Notes under the pieces: generated by a model | What the model was told of the DNA's origin: nothing | The model's input: only the letters and a program-made list of their open reading frames with translations | Databases searched by the model: none | Part shown: positions 1 to 12,854 of the stretch, in pieces | Layout: every line of letters begins with the position of its first letter | Position numbering within the stretch: position 1 is the stretch's first letter | Assembly: GCA_963402885.1 (NCBI GenBank) | Contig: OY727103.1 | Coordinates: forward strand, 18,068,085-18,132,084 | Source: Antedon bifida | Lineage: Eukaryota > Echinodermata > Crinoidea > Comatulida > Antedonidae | DNA length: 64,000 nt | Direction of reading: 5' to 3' | Position numbers and translations under genes: made by a program

Positions 1-2330
1 TTGTTTGCACCCCTATTAACTTTTTGTGCATCCCCATTAAATTTGTAGTATCACCTTGCAACCTCCATTAACCTTTTTGGTATCATTAATTTTCGGCTTT
101 CACATTTTATCTTTCTGCTCATCTCGCCTTTTTTTACACTACTGCACGATTATCATTAAACGTATTTATGGAAGGGAATTTATGATGGCCTACACTATGA
201 AAACAATGATTTATCAATCATTAAGGCACTAATATAACGATATTAAATTTCGAATTTATTTGATTTATTAACGATATCTAACTATACTCATGACATATTG
301 CAAAACTATAAAACAATATCCACCGAGATTTGTGTACTGCAGCCAGAAATCTTTGTAATTGTCGCAAAATAACAGAATGACCAAAAACTCCAAAGTTTTA
401 CATTACTCATTAACAACAGATAATATAATTTAATGACTTGTAAGCTAGTGGACTTTACTATAAATCGTAAACATAAATAATACGCACTCAGGAGAATATT
501 ATGCTTATGGAATTGTTACCATAAATAGTTATACTTAGCAATCATCAGTCAAATGATATCTTTAAATGCCAATCAAGTCATTATTAAATACAGAGTTTAA
601 ATTCGGTGAATCATGGTTTTAGGAAACATTTTAGATAATTTATCATGAGTCTAAATTTAGAAATCCTTTTTAAATGTGATCTCAATGACTACATGGATTC
701 AAAGAGATAAAAAACATGGATATTAGAAGCAGCAATAGGAAAGCTGGGGAGACCTGTGGCTGCATTCACCATTCGCACAAAAGAAAACCTTAAACTTTAA
801 AAAAATCTCTCTCCTATAAGTGAATACAATTGAAGGAAAATACTTATTTATTTGAGTTAAGTGAAATACTTAATATTTAGGGGAAATATTTTACTTAAGT
901 GTGATTGGTTAATACGGCCATTGTTCCTTACTTTAAAATTTTGAGACAACAGTATACTATCAAAAGTGTTTATTATTGAATCAAAATTGTTTTCTTCATT
1001 TTTTATTTTCAAAACTGCTTATCTCCCACCCTTAAACAGCAACACTGACATTATTTAAGGGCACTTCTTGGATTGTCAAACTGCATTATAAATTTGTTTT
1101 AAACTTTATGAAATATAACATTTTTTAGTATGTTTCAATGTGGGGCAGTCATTGCCTTAAACAGTGTGTTGATTACCAAAAAAATGCTTGCTAAAAAATT
1201 TCAAACAAGTTTAAACAGTACATAGTTACTGCAGTAACCACAGTGGAATAATTTTGATATGAATCCCTAAACACAAATGTTACCCAAGAGGAAGTGTGGC
1301 ATTTTGTACTTTTTTTAATAGTACAAACTACAACTATATTTTTATTATTCTATTTTTTTTGTCCTAATACATTAAAAATCCTTTTATGTTAAATCATTTG
1401 AGAGTTGTTACACATATCCCAGTCTGTGTAAATGGGAAATTACATTAAAAGTACAGTACAACTAGATCACATAAAAGGGCATTTTGAAAGAATCGGTATT
1501 TTTATGAAACCATAAATATAAATACTACAAAGTTGAGACAAACTGGCAAGCTAAGGAAGATTTATTTTTATAGGAAGTACAGTACTGAAGGCATTACAAG
1601 AGAAAAATTATACCATATCTTTCACGTTATATGATATAATACTGCGCACATTATGATCGCACCTGCTGTCTACAGTGGCATAACGGCTATGAGCACACAC
1701 TGGCTAAAACCAGGATTGTCCAAGATCTTAAAAGGCTTCTGAGCATGGGCAGCCCCAATGCAACTACCCAGCATTGGAAGGCCCCTAGTAGAGCTAAACC
1801 AGGGCCCTTTTCCACTTTCGTTACATATTGTTGCGCAAAGTACCATCAAATATTATGTTACTTCGTCCTTCGGATAAGGATGTAAAACCATTGATCGTCC
1901 TATGTGCACATATATGCACAATAAACACTTCTTGGTAGACTTTTCAAAAATAGAAGAGATTGTCTCCTGGTGTGCTGATTGTGGTTCTCTGGTGAAGAGG
2001 TCATCCAGTATAAAAAAGAACTTTATCACAACAGTGGTGTGGGTATAGTCTATATAAGTGCCAGTTACCTGGATAAACCAACAATAGCCTGTGCTCTCCC
2101 AACGGAGTATTATAAAGATAAAAGTTCCTTGAACACCCCTCTGAAATAATGGATTAATCCACAAACTAATTAGCCTTCACATAGGCATGTCCCAACGTAC
2201 AGTACCACTGTTATCATTACTTGAATGTAGGGATATAAAATATTCTGTAGTGTACTGTTTGTATTGTATTGTCGGGTTCCAAATGATCAGCTTTGCTGGA
2301 TGGGCTACCCTCATGAAACATGGTTTAATA
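1..2330. other. AT-rich non-coding stretch
   Basis: I see no exon chain, RNA gene or well-formed repeat here. The short frames are isolated, have no recognisable domain and lie in AT-rich sequence. The segment near 1130-1260 weakly resembles the repeat unit found at 18.3-18.8 kb (CTTGCTAA..., GTTACTGCAGTAAC), so at least part of it is old interspersed repeat. Confidence 0.5.
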
Positions 2331-2430
2331 ACAAGGTCATATACATGGCTGCAGTTGCCTGTTCAAGTTAGTGTTTAACGACCAACCAACCGACATCGTG
2401 AGCTGTAGAGTCGCGTTGCACCTGACTAAA
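2331..2430 (+). repeat. ACCG-core short interspersed element, copy 1
   Basis: This is a diverged copy of a short element seen at least six times in the window. It begins with ACAAGGNCATATACATGGCT, continues through GCAGTCGCGTGCTCAAGTTAGTG, has an ACCAACCGACC-type core, and ends with GTGAGCTGTAGAGTCGC and GCGACTAAAA. CGCG-rich segments at the two ends are complementary (CAGTCGCG and CGCGACTAA), so the unit can fold as a hairpin. It carries no coding capacity. Confidence 0.65.
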
Positions 2431-2954
2431 ACAAGTAGTAGTGATTTTGAACCAAACATCTTAGGATTTTGAGTGCATGTTGAAACCACCTAGGTACCTA
2501 ACAATGACATATGAAAAGCATGGGTCCTGAAAAGTCAAATAGTACATGCAATAACCATGTCTAGATATGCAATAAAGGCTAAAGACATACAGTAAAACCT
2601 AACAGAGGTTGGATAGGTCAAATTGATAGCCTAAAGCATGTTTTAAGTCTGTTCTGTTGATCTATCATCTAACTTTGAGGCATGCTGTCATGTTTGATAA
2701 AACATCGTTTGATGAGTACAGTATGATTGTCAGACTGAACCTGTTGTTGTATTGAATGTTGTAGACATTACGTTTTCAACATCTGCAGCATTTATTAATA
2801 TCTAGATTTGAAAGGACCCGCAGATATATGTTTCATAAACGTGCTAGCCTATTTCTATCATTTAGCCATGAAAAAAAATAACAGTAATAGCAACAATTTC
2901 TGGAAGACCTCACAAGCATTTTGAATTGTTTTTTGTTTGCAACATCTTAAAAAA

Positions 2955-3064
2955 CAAGGCCATATACTGTACATGGCTGCAGACATGGCTACAGTCGCGT
3001 GCTCAAGTTAGTGTTTACCGACCAACCGACCGACATAGTGAGCTGTAGAGTCGCTTGCTAAAAA
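2955..3064 (+). repeat. ACCG-core short interspersed element, copy 2
   Basis: Second copy of the same element, only about 600 bp downstream of copy 1 and in the same orientation. The order is the same: AAACAAGGCCATATACTG, the GCTGCAG/AGTCGCGTGCTCAAG block, ACCGACCAACCGACCGAC, and GTGAGCTGTAGAGTCGC. The last CGCGACTAAAA block is degenerate (CTTGCTAAAAA). Confidence 0.65.
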
Positions 3065-3912
3065 TAACACAAATTTATTACATGGGTCATTTTCAGTCTG
3101 GTGAGGTCTAGAACTCCAAGGACCTCAGCTTTTATTTTATGACAGTTTAAAAAAAGTCTCCTGGAGAGACCAGATTGACACATAGCGGTCAACCTTTCAA
3201 TATGTTGTGCGGGACATTTTATGTATTGCAAGTTGCCACGCATGATTTCTGTATTCAATATGGAGCAGTGGGGGAACCAAATGTCAAAGTGCAAGTGTCA
3301 AAGGTGCTTATGTCTAGTCTTTAAAAAAAATGTTTCTTACTAACCTCCACAGCCTTCCTTCTTAAAATGAAAAAGTTTTCGGCTCGCATCATCATAAATC
3401 GCATAAACTTTCTACATAATATCTTTTCAATTTCATCTGCCTGAATATCAAATAAAAGAATTAATTAGAATTATAATACTAATTATTTCTTAAATTTAAA
3501 TGGTAATATATTACTAGGAAAAAAAATAACCATTGGTCTTTGTTTATTTAACCCCGAGGAAATTGTAGCCAATGTTTGGATTGAAATTTCCATTACAATT
3601 TGTTTGGTTTTTTTGGCCTAATTAATACGTTGTGCATTGTGTTCTTAACTTCATCTTAATCATCTCTGTGATAGTGCATATAAACCATGCAGGGGAGTAC
3701 CACTTTACTACTAAGATGTAAGTTTTACAAAATCACATAAACAATCATACATATGTTGGTACTAAAAACTAAAAAAATGCTGAATAGAATAACATTAATT
3801 GTATTTAAACTAACAATAGTTAGAACAAGTAGTTCAATTTCAGTTTATTTGTTACGCTAAGACTGCTCAGTACCAGATCTCCGGCTTTTTAAAATGTGTA
3901 TTTAGGAATGTG
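3065..3912. other. AT-rich non-coding stretch
   Basis: No gene, RNA or repeat structure stands out. The minus-strand frame at 3058-3294 has no domain and starts inside a repeat, so I do not call it. Confidence 0.4.
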
Positions 3913-4003
3913 CAATTATTTTCAAAGTCCTGCATAGCCTGTTGATACATTTATTTGTCAATTATTTTCAAGTCCTGCATAGCCTGTTGATACATTTATT
4001 TGT
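3913..4003 (+). repeat. Tandem duplication, 46-bp unit x2
   Basis: Two adjacent copies of a unit running from CAATTATTTTCAAAGTCC to TTTATTTGT follow each other with a single-base indel (CAAAG against CAAG). The near identity points to a recent replication-slippage event. Confidence 0.85.
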
Positions 4004-4299
4004 CATTTATTATAATGTGCACTACCTTTTTATTGTTTTCTACTACAGTAATGAATTATGCCTACGCAGCTGAACAAAAATACCAACTAAATTCCTGTAC
4101 TATGATTGCACTTTTTGCATTTAAAAAAGTAGTAAACAGTTCAAACTAATCCTTTTTTTGAAAGAAACTTGAATTTGTCGCAGAAAAGGATTTGGCTGAA
4201 TTATATGAATGCGCATAAAAGCAGATGCCCTAAAAATTTTGCAAATAAATTCACTAGGTAATGAAAAACAGGCTTTATTCCTAGAAAAACAGTTTGAGT

Positions 4300-4715
4300 T
4301 TATTGACCTGTTTAAACAATGCTTTCTGATATGTTTAAACAATGTTTTCTGACCTGTTTAAACAATTTTTTCTGACCTGCTTAAACAATGTTTTCAGACT
4401 GTAAAAACTATTAGGGTACTGACATAATTAAACAAGGTTTTAACTGACTTGTTTAAACAAGGTTTACTGACCTGTTTAAACAGCATTTACTGACATGATT
4501 AAACAACAGGGATACTGACCTGTTTAAACAAGGTCCAACTGACCTTGTAAACAAGGTTTACTGACCTGTTTAAACATGGTTTGCTGACCTGTTTGAACAG
4601 GGTTTACTGACCTGTTTAAACAGCATTTACTGACATGTTTAAACAACAGGGATACTGACCTGTTTAAACAAGGTCCAACTGACCTGGTAAACAAGGTTTA
4701 CTGACCTGTTTAACA
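4300..4715 (+). repeat. Minisatellite with GTTTAAAC units
   Basis: About seventeen imperfect units of the type CTGACCTGTTTAAACAAGGT (22-25 bp) follow each other. Each unit is centred on the 8-bp palindrome GTTTAAAC. A higher-order pattern is visible: the block with CAGCATTTACTGACATG, AACAACAGGGATACTG and GGTCCAACTGACC occurs twice (about 4480-4560 and 4620-4700), so a multi-unit segment was itself duplicated. Confidence 0.9.
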
Positions 4716-6047
4716 GCGATGCTAATCCTGATGGAATTGATTGATCCTTCTATTAGTACTTTCTCCCTCTCATTACGACTGATGACAAGTGGTTGCAGCA
4801 AAAGCTCTTTACTACTCCTGAAAACATCATAAACATTTTATAACTATTAAGCCTGACAAAAATGCAAAACACAGATTTACTCATCAAACAATATACAAAT
4901 ATTTGTATGCGCCACAAAGTGAGTGAGTGGCCCAATGTTGAACCTCAATAAATAGCCATATATTCGAAGCTCACTTGCTCCATGATGCTGGTGGTAAACA
5001 TGTCGGATAAGGACTATAAACCATACAGTAGGTCCAGTGTACACAGCCTACAGCAGAATCTAGTACATTTTTCAGGATGAGTCAGGGTTTAATACACATC
5101 CACACTATTTGAGATTAGGAGATCAGAAGATTGGATGAAATTTCGAGAGGTTTCTGGAGAAATCAAGAATTTTAATACTTCATTTTTGTATTCAGAATAT
5201 TGTACTTCAAAATACAGCAATAAAATCTTAATGTGTTGGTCTATGGTGAAAAATCATTGTCGGTACTACTGTGTCACAATTGTTTCTTTTTCTCATGGGT
5301 TTCATAAAACTGCTTGTTTTATAAACATTTTATAGCAAACATCGACAATGGGTAACTCCCGATTGTCAAATAACACCGGATAAATTGTGTAAAACATTGA
5401 TAATTTCCATTATAGTTGATGTAATGACTGTGATGTTTGTTAAAAATGCAAATTATACTTGTTTCATGTCTGTCCAGTTTAAAAGAAGGCCGCCTTTTTA
5501 AACGTGTACTTAAGAGTATTACTGGAGATCAGAGCACTTTATTACAATGGTATGTTTCCTCTACTGACGAAGTTATTGCAACAATGACCGTTTAATTGAA
5601 CTCCATCTGAGCTGGAGTCAAACTTGTTCAACTGGAACAATTTGTGTTATAATTTCCAAGTATTAACTATTACTACAGCTTCCTGCTATAGATTAATTAT
5701 TTTCTTTCTTAATATTCCGACGAAAATCATTAAGATCACCTAGGCTTGTTCTGGTTACACATGTTGCCATGAAAAGTTCACTCCATTGTCTATAATCTAG
5801 ATCAGCATTCTGCAGCCTTGTTATTTTTTAGCCCAAAATTTGAATCTTAGTAACAAGTTGCGGCACAACCACCCAGCTGGACCAACATAATCAAGCTAAA
5901 ATATTATTTTGTGCATAACAAGTCCTCCAGATTTCATCATTTACAGTACTGTAGGTATGTTAGATTAAACATGTCAGCACATTCATTGTTCCCATATTAT
6001 TTTCGTTAACTCTTTTCACTAGTAGAAGGAATGACATCATGTAATAA
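4716..6047. other. Non-coding stretch
   Basis: Only short domain-free frames occur. I see no splice-linked exon series and no array. Confidence 0.4.
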
Positions 6048-6315
6048 CAATGTGCAGCTTGTAGTGGAGCTTGGTGGGTAACAATACATGCTTGTCTTCC
6101 AATCCCAAAATCCTGGGTTCAATCCTGACCTACAGTAGTGCAAGGGTTGTACTCACGACTCTTTCAACCACTCCCTAAGCCTCAAGACTGATAAGAAGCA
6201 TGATAAATTATAAAATAGTTTATCCATCCTGTAATTGCGAGTTACTTGCTGTTGGATGCGTATATAATGATAAAATGTTCCTTCTCTGTTTGCCAACACA
6301 GAAAAAATAAAATGA
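6048..6315 (+). repeat. tRNA-derived SINE
   Basis: The head has an A-box-like TAGTGGAGCTTGGTGGGTAA at about 6061 and, 45-50 bp later, a B-box-like GGGTTCAATCC at about 6116. This is the internal RNA polymerase III promoter arrangement of a tRNA-derived SINE. A tRNA-unrelated body follows (AAGGGTTGTACTCACGACTC, CAACCACTCCCTAAGCCTC) and the unit ends near AAAAAATAAAATG. It is not a functional tRNA, because no acceptor stem closes across the boxes. Family assignment would need a repeat-library search. Confidence 0.6.
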
Positions 6316-8624
6316 GTGCAGTTTTACTAAACTAAAAATTATTCACTTATCAATATAAATCTTTTCAGTATACCATAAATTTATATCCCACACAATTATT
6401 TTAAATAAGTGATATTTATACTACCTTAGTCATTTTTTTCCAATTCTCAATAACAACTCATTTAAAAATTATATAAATATATCTATTTTCGTTTTAAAGT
6501 TGTTAAATCTTTCGTCCTTATCTACTTCTTGAGGATCTCCAGATAAGCTCCTAAACGATTTGCATGACCATATTTGGAATTACTCCATTTTATCACACTT
6601 TATTTTCAAGGGTTTGTGTGCAAAAAAATAACATACATTATTTACTACAGTAGTCAAAAATTTAAAAAAAATGAGCATGGATTGGCTCATCATATTTAAA
6701 GTCTTTTCGTCCTCGTTTGTAACAGGAAAAAAAAAAGTCATTATTTTTAATATCAAACATAAGATAAATTCAGAGAGTTCATAAGGCGACTTAATTCTGG
6801 CAGTGAAATAATATAATAATATATAATAATAATCCCATAAACCTATGAAATTTGATATCATTTTTATTAAACAAATATAAACCAACCTACAAAAATTAAT
6901 TTAAACAATAAGTTATAGTTTATTAGGACGAAAATTTGTCATTCAATACATTATAAATAAGTTTATTCTTATAACATGCAAAGTTATACTTAGAAATAAG
7001 ATATCATTAATGAAAAATTGTAATCAAGTCATCAGATAATAACGAGTTGATTGAGAAAAAATATTTTAAAGAGTTTAAAGATGTATGCCTTTCAACAAGG
7101 CAAAGCCATGCTGAAGATAAGGAGTCAATCTTTCAACAAATGAAAATTTATCTAAAATCTCCACAAAAGCAAAATTATTTATAAAATACCATCCCATGCA
7201 GAGGTGCTAGGTAGCGGTAGATGTTACCGGTCCATCGTCTCTCGTAAAAATAGGTTTCGTAACAGCTTTTATCCAGCTGCCGTACTGCTTGACATTTGTA
7301 GTTTTGTTTTTATTTTCATATATATACATATATTTTTTTACTTTGTCTGTTTTGTAAATGGCGTCCATGAAACAAGCATTCTGCTTTTATAGGTCTTTTT
7401 TTTTTATTTGAATACATTACAACATACAGCACACTGTCAATGTAAAAGTAATCATACTTCAAAGCTATTTTTTGTACTCTTTCAATAGAGGATGATTAGT
7501 ATATGGGCACAACATTATAAGACATTGGATAACAAGAATTTATCATGTATTTTTACATGTCTTTGAAATGCTGAAAAGCGTAATAAATCTGCAACAAGGG
7601 GTATATCCCCTTACAATTAGAAGGAAAACAAAATATCTGTAAATTAGTATTTCAATTAGTATCAGACATTTTAATTTATGAACATAAAAGGTCAATGCAA
7701 TTGGAATTCTATGATCAATTAATCATTCTATTAGAAAATCGATAAAATGTCAGGTTTTTATTTCATGGAACCTACTTTTCTACTCTAATACAGTTAAAAG
7801 TGATTACAATTTTAAAGCTTCTATTATGGAAATAGTTTTTTTTATGACACTTTGTTTACTAAGTAAATGTTGGGGGAATGACCTGCGACTTGCATTATTA
7901 GGCCGGAAATGACACTCCCATGTAGTGCGCTAGCAATTGGAAAAACGATTTTTTCCGCCGGTAAACACATGTTTGAATATTGTACGTTTAGATGTGCATA
8001 TTCTGTGTGGGAACCGCCAATTGTTTGATCATTGACAGAGCTCGGTGTTTGGATTAGTGTTGAGTTGTGTTTTTAATCCAAACATCTTACGAACATGCAT
8101 TAAGCATAGCAATTAATTAATTTATAGTTAAGAACAAAATTCTGAACTGATTTTATTTTTCGTCTGAAACTTAGGCTTGTACAGTATGCATTTACCAAAA
8201 TGGTAGCCAAAAATACAGTACCAAACTATGTTTCCTACTCCAAATTCCTGATCAGCATTAACTTAAATTATCCTTGGCTAATCAATTTTTTTTTTAATGA
8301 ATTATGTGAATCTGATTCAATCACAAGAAACGTGGCCAAGAATAATTTTGGACGTGTCAATACTGTTGGTTCATTGAACAGACACAGACACTAATTTCAT
8401 CAAGATAAACATCTAAGTATCAAATGTAAATGGTTGAAATTCTTCACATCAAAAACTGGGTTTCACAAAATAAAGTTATAAACATATTGGCCTTTGGTCT
8501 GATTACCAACTTGTTGTACAGTATAGTTAAGTGACATATAGTCATCCGTGACATATTTCTTTGCAACGAAATATTGAGGCTGCCAATCTCCATGTTGTAT
8601 GGCAAAACCATGTTGAAACATAAG
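6316..8624. other. AT-rich non-coding stretch
   Basis: I find no gene. Frames here are short, rich in Phe, Ile and Tyr as expected from AT-rich DNA, and show no domain. Confidence 0.4.
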
Positions 8625-8793
8625 TTGAGTTCTGTTTGACTATCAAAAAAAGTGTGATGTGCCCAAAAGTATAGTAGTGACATGCACAAATATGGTAGTG
8701 ATTTGACATCATCATGTCCATACATGGGCAAATCACATTTTGTTAGTCACATAAAGTTTGATAAGTGTAGACAGAACTTTATTAAGCTTTGTT
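8625..8793 (+). mobile_element. MITE, 'TCTACACTATCAAAC' family, copy 1
   Basis: This is a short non-autonomous element with complementary ends: TCTGTTTGACTATCAAAAAAAG at the left, and AAGTTTGATAAGTGTAGACAGA at the right. The interior carries GTGATGTGCCCAAA and TATGGTAGTGA motifs shared with copies at 9.15, 22.8 and 45.6 kb. It has no coding capacity; mobilisation would need a transposase from elsewhere. Confidence 0.6.
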
Positions 8794-9152
8794 GGGCTTG
8801 GTAGATATTGGAAGCACCTAGGCTTATTATTGGTTGCTGTAGAGATAGAATTTCAGAGAGAATACAGGGATTGGACTAGCAAGCGAGAGGTACTTAGTAC
8901 TGTATTGGTTCAAGTCTACTTGTGCTAATGATTGTACAGTATCCTAGGCAAGTTAAAGAACTAACTAGTTAAAAAGAGTAAGGGATCATTTGTTCATGAT
9001 TTATTCCAATATAATAAAAAAAAATCTGGTATTAAATGCATGGGCCTACTGACACCCTAATTTAAGTACTGTACACATTAATTTTTAAATGTTTAAAGGC
9101 CTATTTTGTGCAGAGTGAAAGGTGAGGAGTAACAAATACCTTCTGTTTAATT

Positions 9153-9300
9153 TAAAGCTCAGTCTACACTATCAATCTAGTTTGACAAAAACAGTTTGAT
9201 GTGCCCAAATATGGTAGTGATATGCCCAAATATGGTAGTGATATTACATCATCATAATATATCATCATATTTTAGCCACAAACTGTAGATGTAAAATGTA
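9153..9300 (+). mobile_element. MITE, 'TCTACACTATCAAAC' family, copy 2
   Basis: The left end AGTCTACACTATCAATCTAG and the duplicated internal motif GTGCCCAAATATGGTAGTGA match the other family members. The right terminal inverted repeat is eroded (CCACAAACTGTAGATG). Confidence 0.55.
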
Positions 9301-10090
9301 ATTAGTGTTGTAGATTCTACAAAAATGAGAACATTTCACATAGATCGATAGTTATGAAGGCAAATCTCTTGCAAAGAGGCCTGATACAGTATAGGAACAT
9401 AGTCTTACTGTACATTTAAAGAATCACAAAGAACATACAAGATGCTAGATTCTACACAAAAAAAAAAGAAGTTTTTTACAAGTCTTTGAAAGTGGGGTTG
9501 ACATCAGACATAGACTTCAGCCTAGACCCTATGAATATCCACTTTTGTTTAAACAATAAACGTGTGTACATATACTTATGTTGATATTAAATAAAGATGT
9601 GATTTTTCAAGGTATTTTACAAAATGTTAATACAATTTATGATTGTTCACTAGTAAACTACACTAATCTGCATGTCTAGACTACTTATTTAAATATCCTG
9701 GCATGACACTAGGTCCTCAACTAACTCTACTGTATTTTTGTATTAAAAACTGCATGACGTTTATACTTTTTTATGTTCATTAAAAATTCATGTCTCCTAT
9801 GTCCAGACTGCTGTATTATGGAAAGATGGCTGAGAGTTGTACTCAACACGAAAGGCGCCCTTAGGGGTGATGAAATGTAATCTGTCCACTATGCTTTGAG
9901 ATGATGATCGTATATAAATCACACATCCATTATCTTTTGATGAAGTAACTTTCCTGCAACAGTTTTTTTTTTACAAAAAAGGTGATTGCATCGCGGAATG
10001 ATTTGGATACAGTTATTTAACAAATGTTTGTATACCAGTTATTTCAAAATGTGATAGACTATGAAATGATAATAAGTAGTCTTTATCACA
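9301..10090. other. Non-coding stretch
   Basis: No gene, array or inverted repeat that I can support. Confidence 0.4.
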
Positions 10091-10488
10091 TACAGTAGAA
10101 CCTCTATTAAGGAGACACCATTAGGCCCCAACAAAGTGTCTACTTAATCTGGGGTGTCTCCTGACTGAATAGAAGTTTGTTGCATGCAGTATTGAAACAT
10201 ATATTATACCTATTTTTCATGTGAAAATGTCTCCTTCCAGGCCTTTTCTTTTGAGGTGAGCGAGTGCGATCACTCACCCAACACACTCATGCACTACACT
10301 TGATTAGTACAGAATGATTTACAACACACTTAAATTTAGTAAACTTTTACACACCAAAATACAAACGGCACACCTACAGCATCCCTGAATGTATTGAGGA
10401 GTGAAGTTTGTAGCACACCTAAAATTTTAAAAAGACAAGGCCTGGTTCCCTGAATAGGGTGGCCAAAAGAAGGCCCAGGTTCTACTGT
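10091..10488. mobile_element. pogo/Tigger-like MITE with TA target site
   Basis: The segment begins TA-CAGTAGAACCTCTATTAAGG and ends GGTTCTACTG-TA. The ends are inverted (CAGTAGAACC against GGTTCTACTG) and flanked by TA, as expected of Tc1/mariner superfamily insertions. The CAGTAGAACCTCTATTAAGGAGACACC-type end is typical of pogo/Tigger-related elements (family knowledge). The interior has no transposase, so this is a non-autonomous copy of about 400 bp. Confidence 0.7.
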
Positions 10489-12742
10489 ATTACAATTGTT
10501 ATTGCATCTATACAGGGGTGGATACCCAATTACAACATTTGCTCGAATCACTCACTTTTAAATAAGATATTTATAGTTTGTGTACTAACCTTACTTCAAC
10601 TTCAGGTTTATTGTGTCGTTCCACATGCTGTGATGAGAAGTTCTCAAGGCACATGGCTGCAGTTAGGGTTGAACGAACTGCATTCAGGTATGGTCTCAGT
10701 GTAGCAGACTACAAAAAAAAGGTTTTAATACAATTTCTCAAATAAATGACAGGCTTTTATAAACACCAAGCTACAGCTCCACTCTTTCCCATACACTGTG
10801 ATAGTTCCAATTTACTATCAAAAAAATCCCATTCAATGCAATGTAGTTTAAAATCACAAAGTAAACTAAAAATACACATCTACACAATGTACTGTAACAA
10901 GTTGTAACCAGGTTTGCATAGTATGATATACAATTTTCTGGAAAATCACACCAAAAGAGGCCTGTGATTTTGTTCTGTGTTGTTCAGAGTTCTTACTGCG
11001 TGCGTGTGTATTGCCCTGGTATTAACTGACCAATTATAGTAATCAAATAGCGCGCAATTATTCTTTCCAGCTCCTCCCAAGATTTCACAAGGTTCGCGAT
11101 GCATGTGTGAAAACATGTAACATGTCGGGAGATCAAACCTGGTATAAAAGTTTGTGTATCACTATCAGCCGGCTATTTTAGCTAATTTATTTATTTATTT
11201 ATAAACATATTTCTACTGGATGACAATATCAACGTTGTCCCACAAAGGGGACATTGTTGTTTTTCAAAAGGTCCAGCATAAAACATAACAATATACATAA
11301 TTATATAATACATAGTTTCTTAAAAATTGCTAAAATTAAACAGTCTAAAAATATTAAAATGTGAGAACCATACATTAAAAATACAAAATTATGATTAAAA
11401 ATCCAAGTTAAAAAGATCACAGTACAGTTTGAGTAGGCCTAGAGTAAAGGATTGTACAATGGAAGTGTAGGTAGGCTATGCCTACCTAATACATCTAGTA
11501 GTACCGGGCAAGGTACAGTGTAGGCCTACTAGCCTCAGATAGAGCTATACTTGTATTTTGTATTGTACTGTGTAAGGCCTCTGGCTGGGCTTTTAAATAG
11601 TAGGTGGCTAACCAGTAAAAACTATGGTTCTAGGTCGTGTCTAGTTAATGACTAAAACAACAATGGAATATAGGCAATATCCAATCACATAATTATTCTC
11701 TTATATCACTTTAAGCATATATATAACCTAGTAGTAGTAGGCCTCCTTCTAGGCCTAGCGAGGTGGATGCGGAAGTAAAAATTGGTGCGGCTCGCAGTGG
11801 ATTTTTCCCGAGGAAGAATTTCCGGTTTGAACGTCACAGAAAACGGTGATTTCCTTGCAAAATAGTACTCATACAGAAGCAAATTCCACCATTTTACTAA
11901 ATTATCTACAATGCAAAATCAATGTATAGTGTCTCCTCGCACTGTACCTACCATTTTAGGAGTTAAATACGTTTGTTTATTGCCTTGAAAAGAAGGTGGG
12001 GGCCTGGTTAAATCAAACACAGGAAAAGATCATGCGGAAACGTTACGCATGAATAAACTTACTCGTTCGAAATGCATCATGGGAGATTTAAATGTAGATC
12101 TCTCTTACATAATTATAATATAGTCGCGCATCTCCTTTTATTTTATTTTCATTATCAATTTTTATTTATCAATTTTCACTATCTGTAATATAGGCCTAGA
12201 TACAAAAACAGTGCATTATAAAAATATACAGAGGCCCTCTCTCAAGAACTCCAATGTTCCTGTCTTAGGGAATCATAAAAGATAACGCGATTTTTTCTCT
12301 TCGGATTCGCGCAAATAAATTCATGGAAAACAATAATTATACACGAACTACCAATTATCTTATTCAAATCAAATTATGTGAACTGAAGGACAATTGAAGT
12401 TTAGAGGCCTAATAGCATGCGCACTTTGATAAATGCGTTTCGAAATGAGTCGTTGTCTTGTGTAGTTACAAATCTCAATTCTTCTTTTTAAAAGGGTTTA
12501 AAATACAGCTCATCAGTTCTTAGTACCCACACAATGGAATCTCGGCACTCATTCAGCAAAGATGAATTACTCCAATCTGAAACATAATGTCGCAATTAGT
12601 TAGGCCTACAATTATGCTCCCAATTATGGCATTTGTTAATGAGTCGTAGACTAATAATATATCTTTATAATAACCCTTAAAATCCTTTTATGTTGAGGCA
12701 ATGCTGTCGTGCATGGTTGTATTTTATCAACTTGTACACACA
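10489..12742. other. Non-coding stretch
   Basis: No gene is supported. There are scattered TAGGCCTA motifs and an ATTTATTTATTTAT run near 11183. The frame at 10459-10704 overlaps the MITE end and has no domain. Confidence 0.4.
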
Positions 12743-12854
12743 TAAGCTCCCACTAGGACGAAACGCAATGACCTATCAATCAATCAATCAATCAATCAAT
12801 ACGCTTGCCTTGCGTTTACGTCCTTGCGTTGCGTCCTAGTGGGAACTAAGTTAT
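12743..12854. mobile_element. Short hairpin MITE, 'CCCACTAGGACGCAACG' family
   Basis: The ends are inverted: AAGCTCCCACTAGGACGAAACGC at the left and GCGTTGCGTCCTAGTGGGAAC at the right. The loop contains a tandem CAAT/TCAA microsatellite. It is a roughly 110-bp member of a family also present at 15.2, 43.95, 46.28 and 52.95 kb. Confidence 0.65.

Noticed and set aside
6061..6127. Functional tRNA gene
   Set aside because: A- and B-box-like motifs are present but no cloverleaf with acceptor and anticodon stems closes; a SINE fits better.
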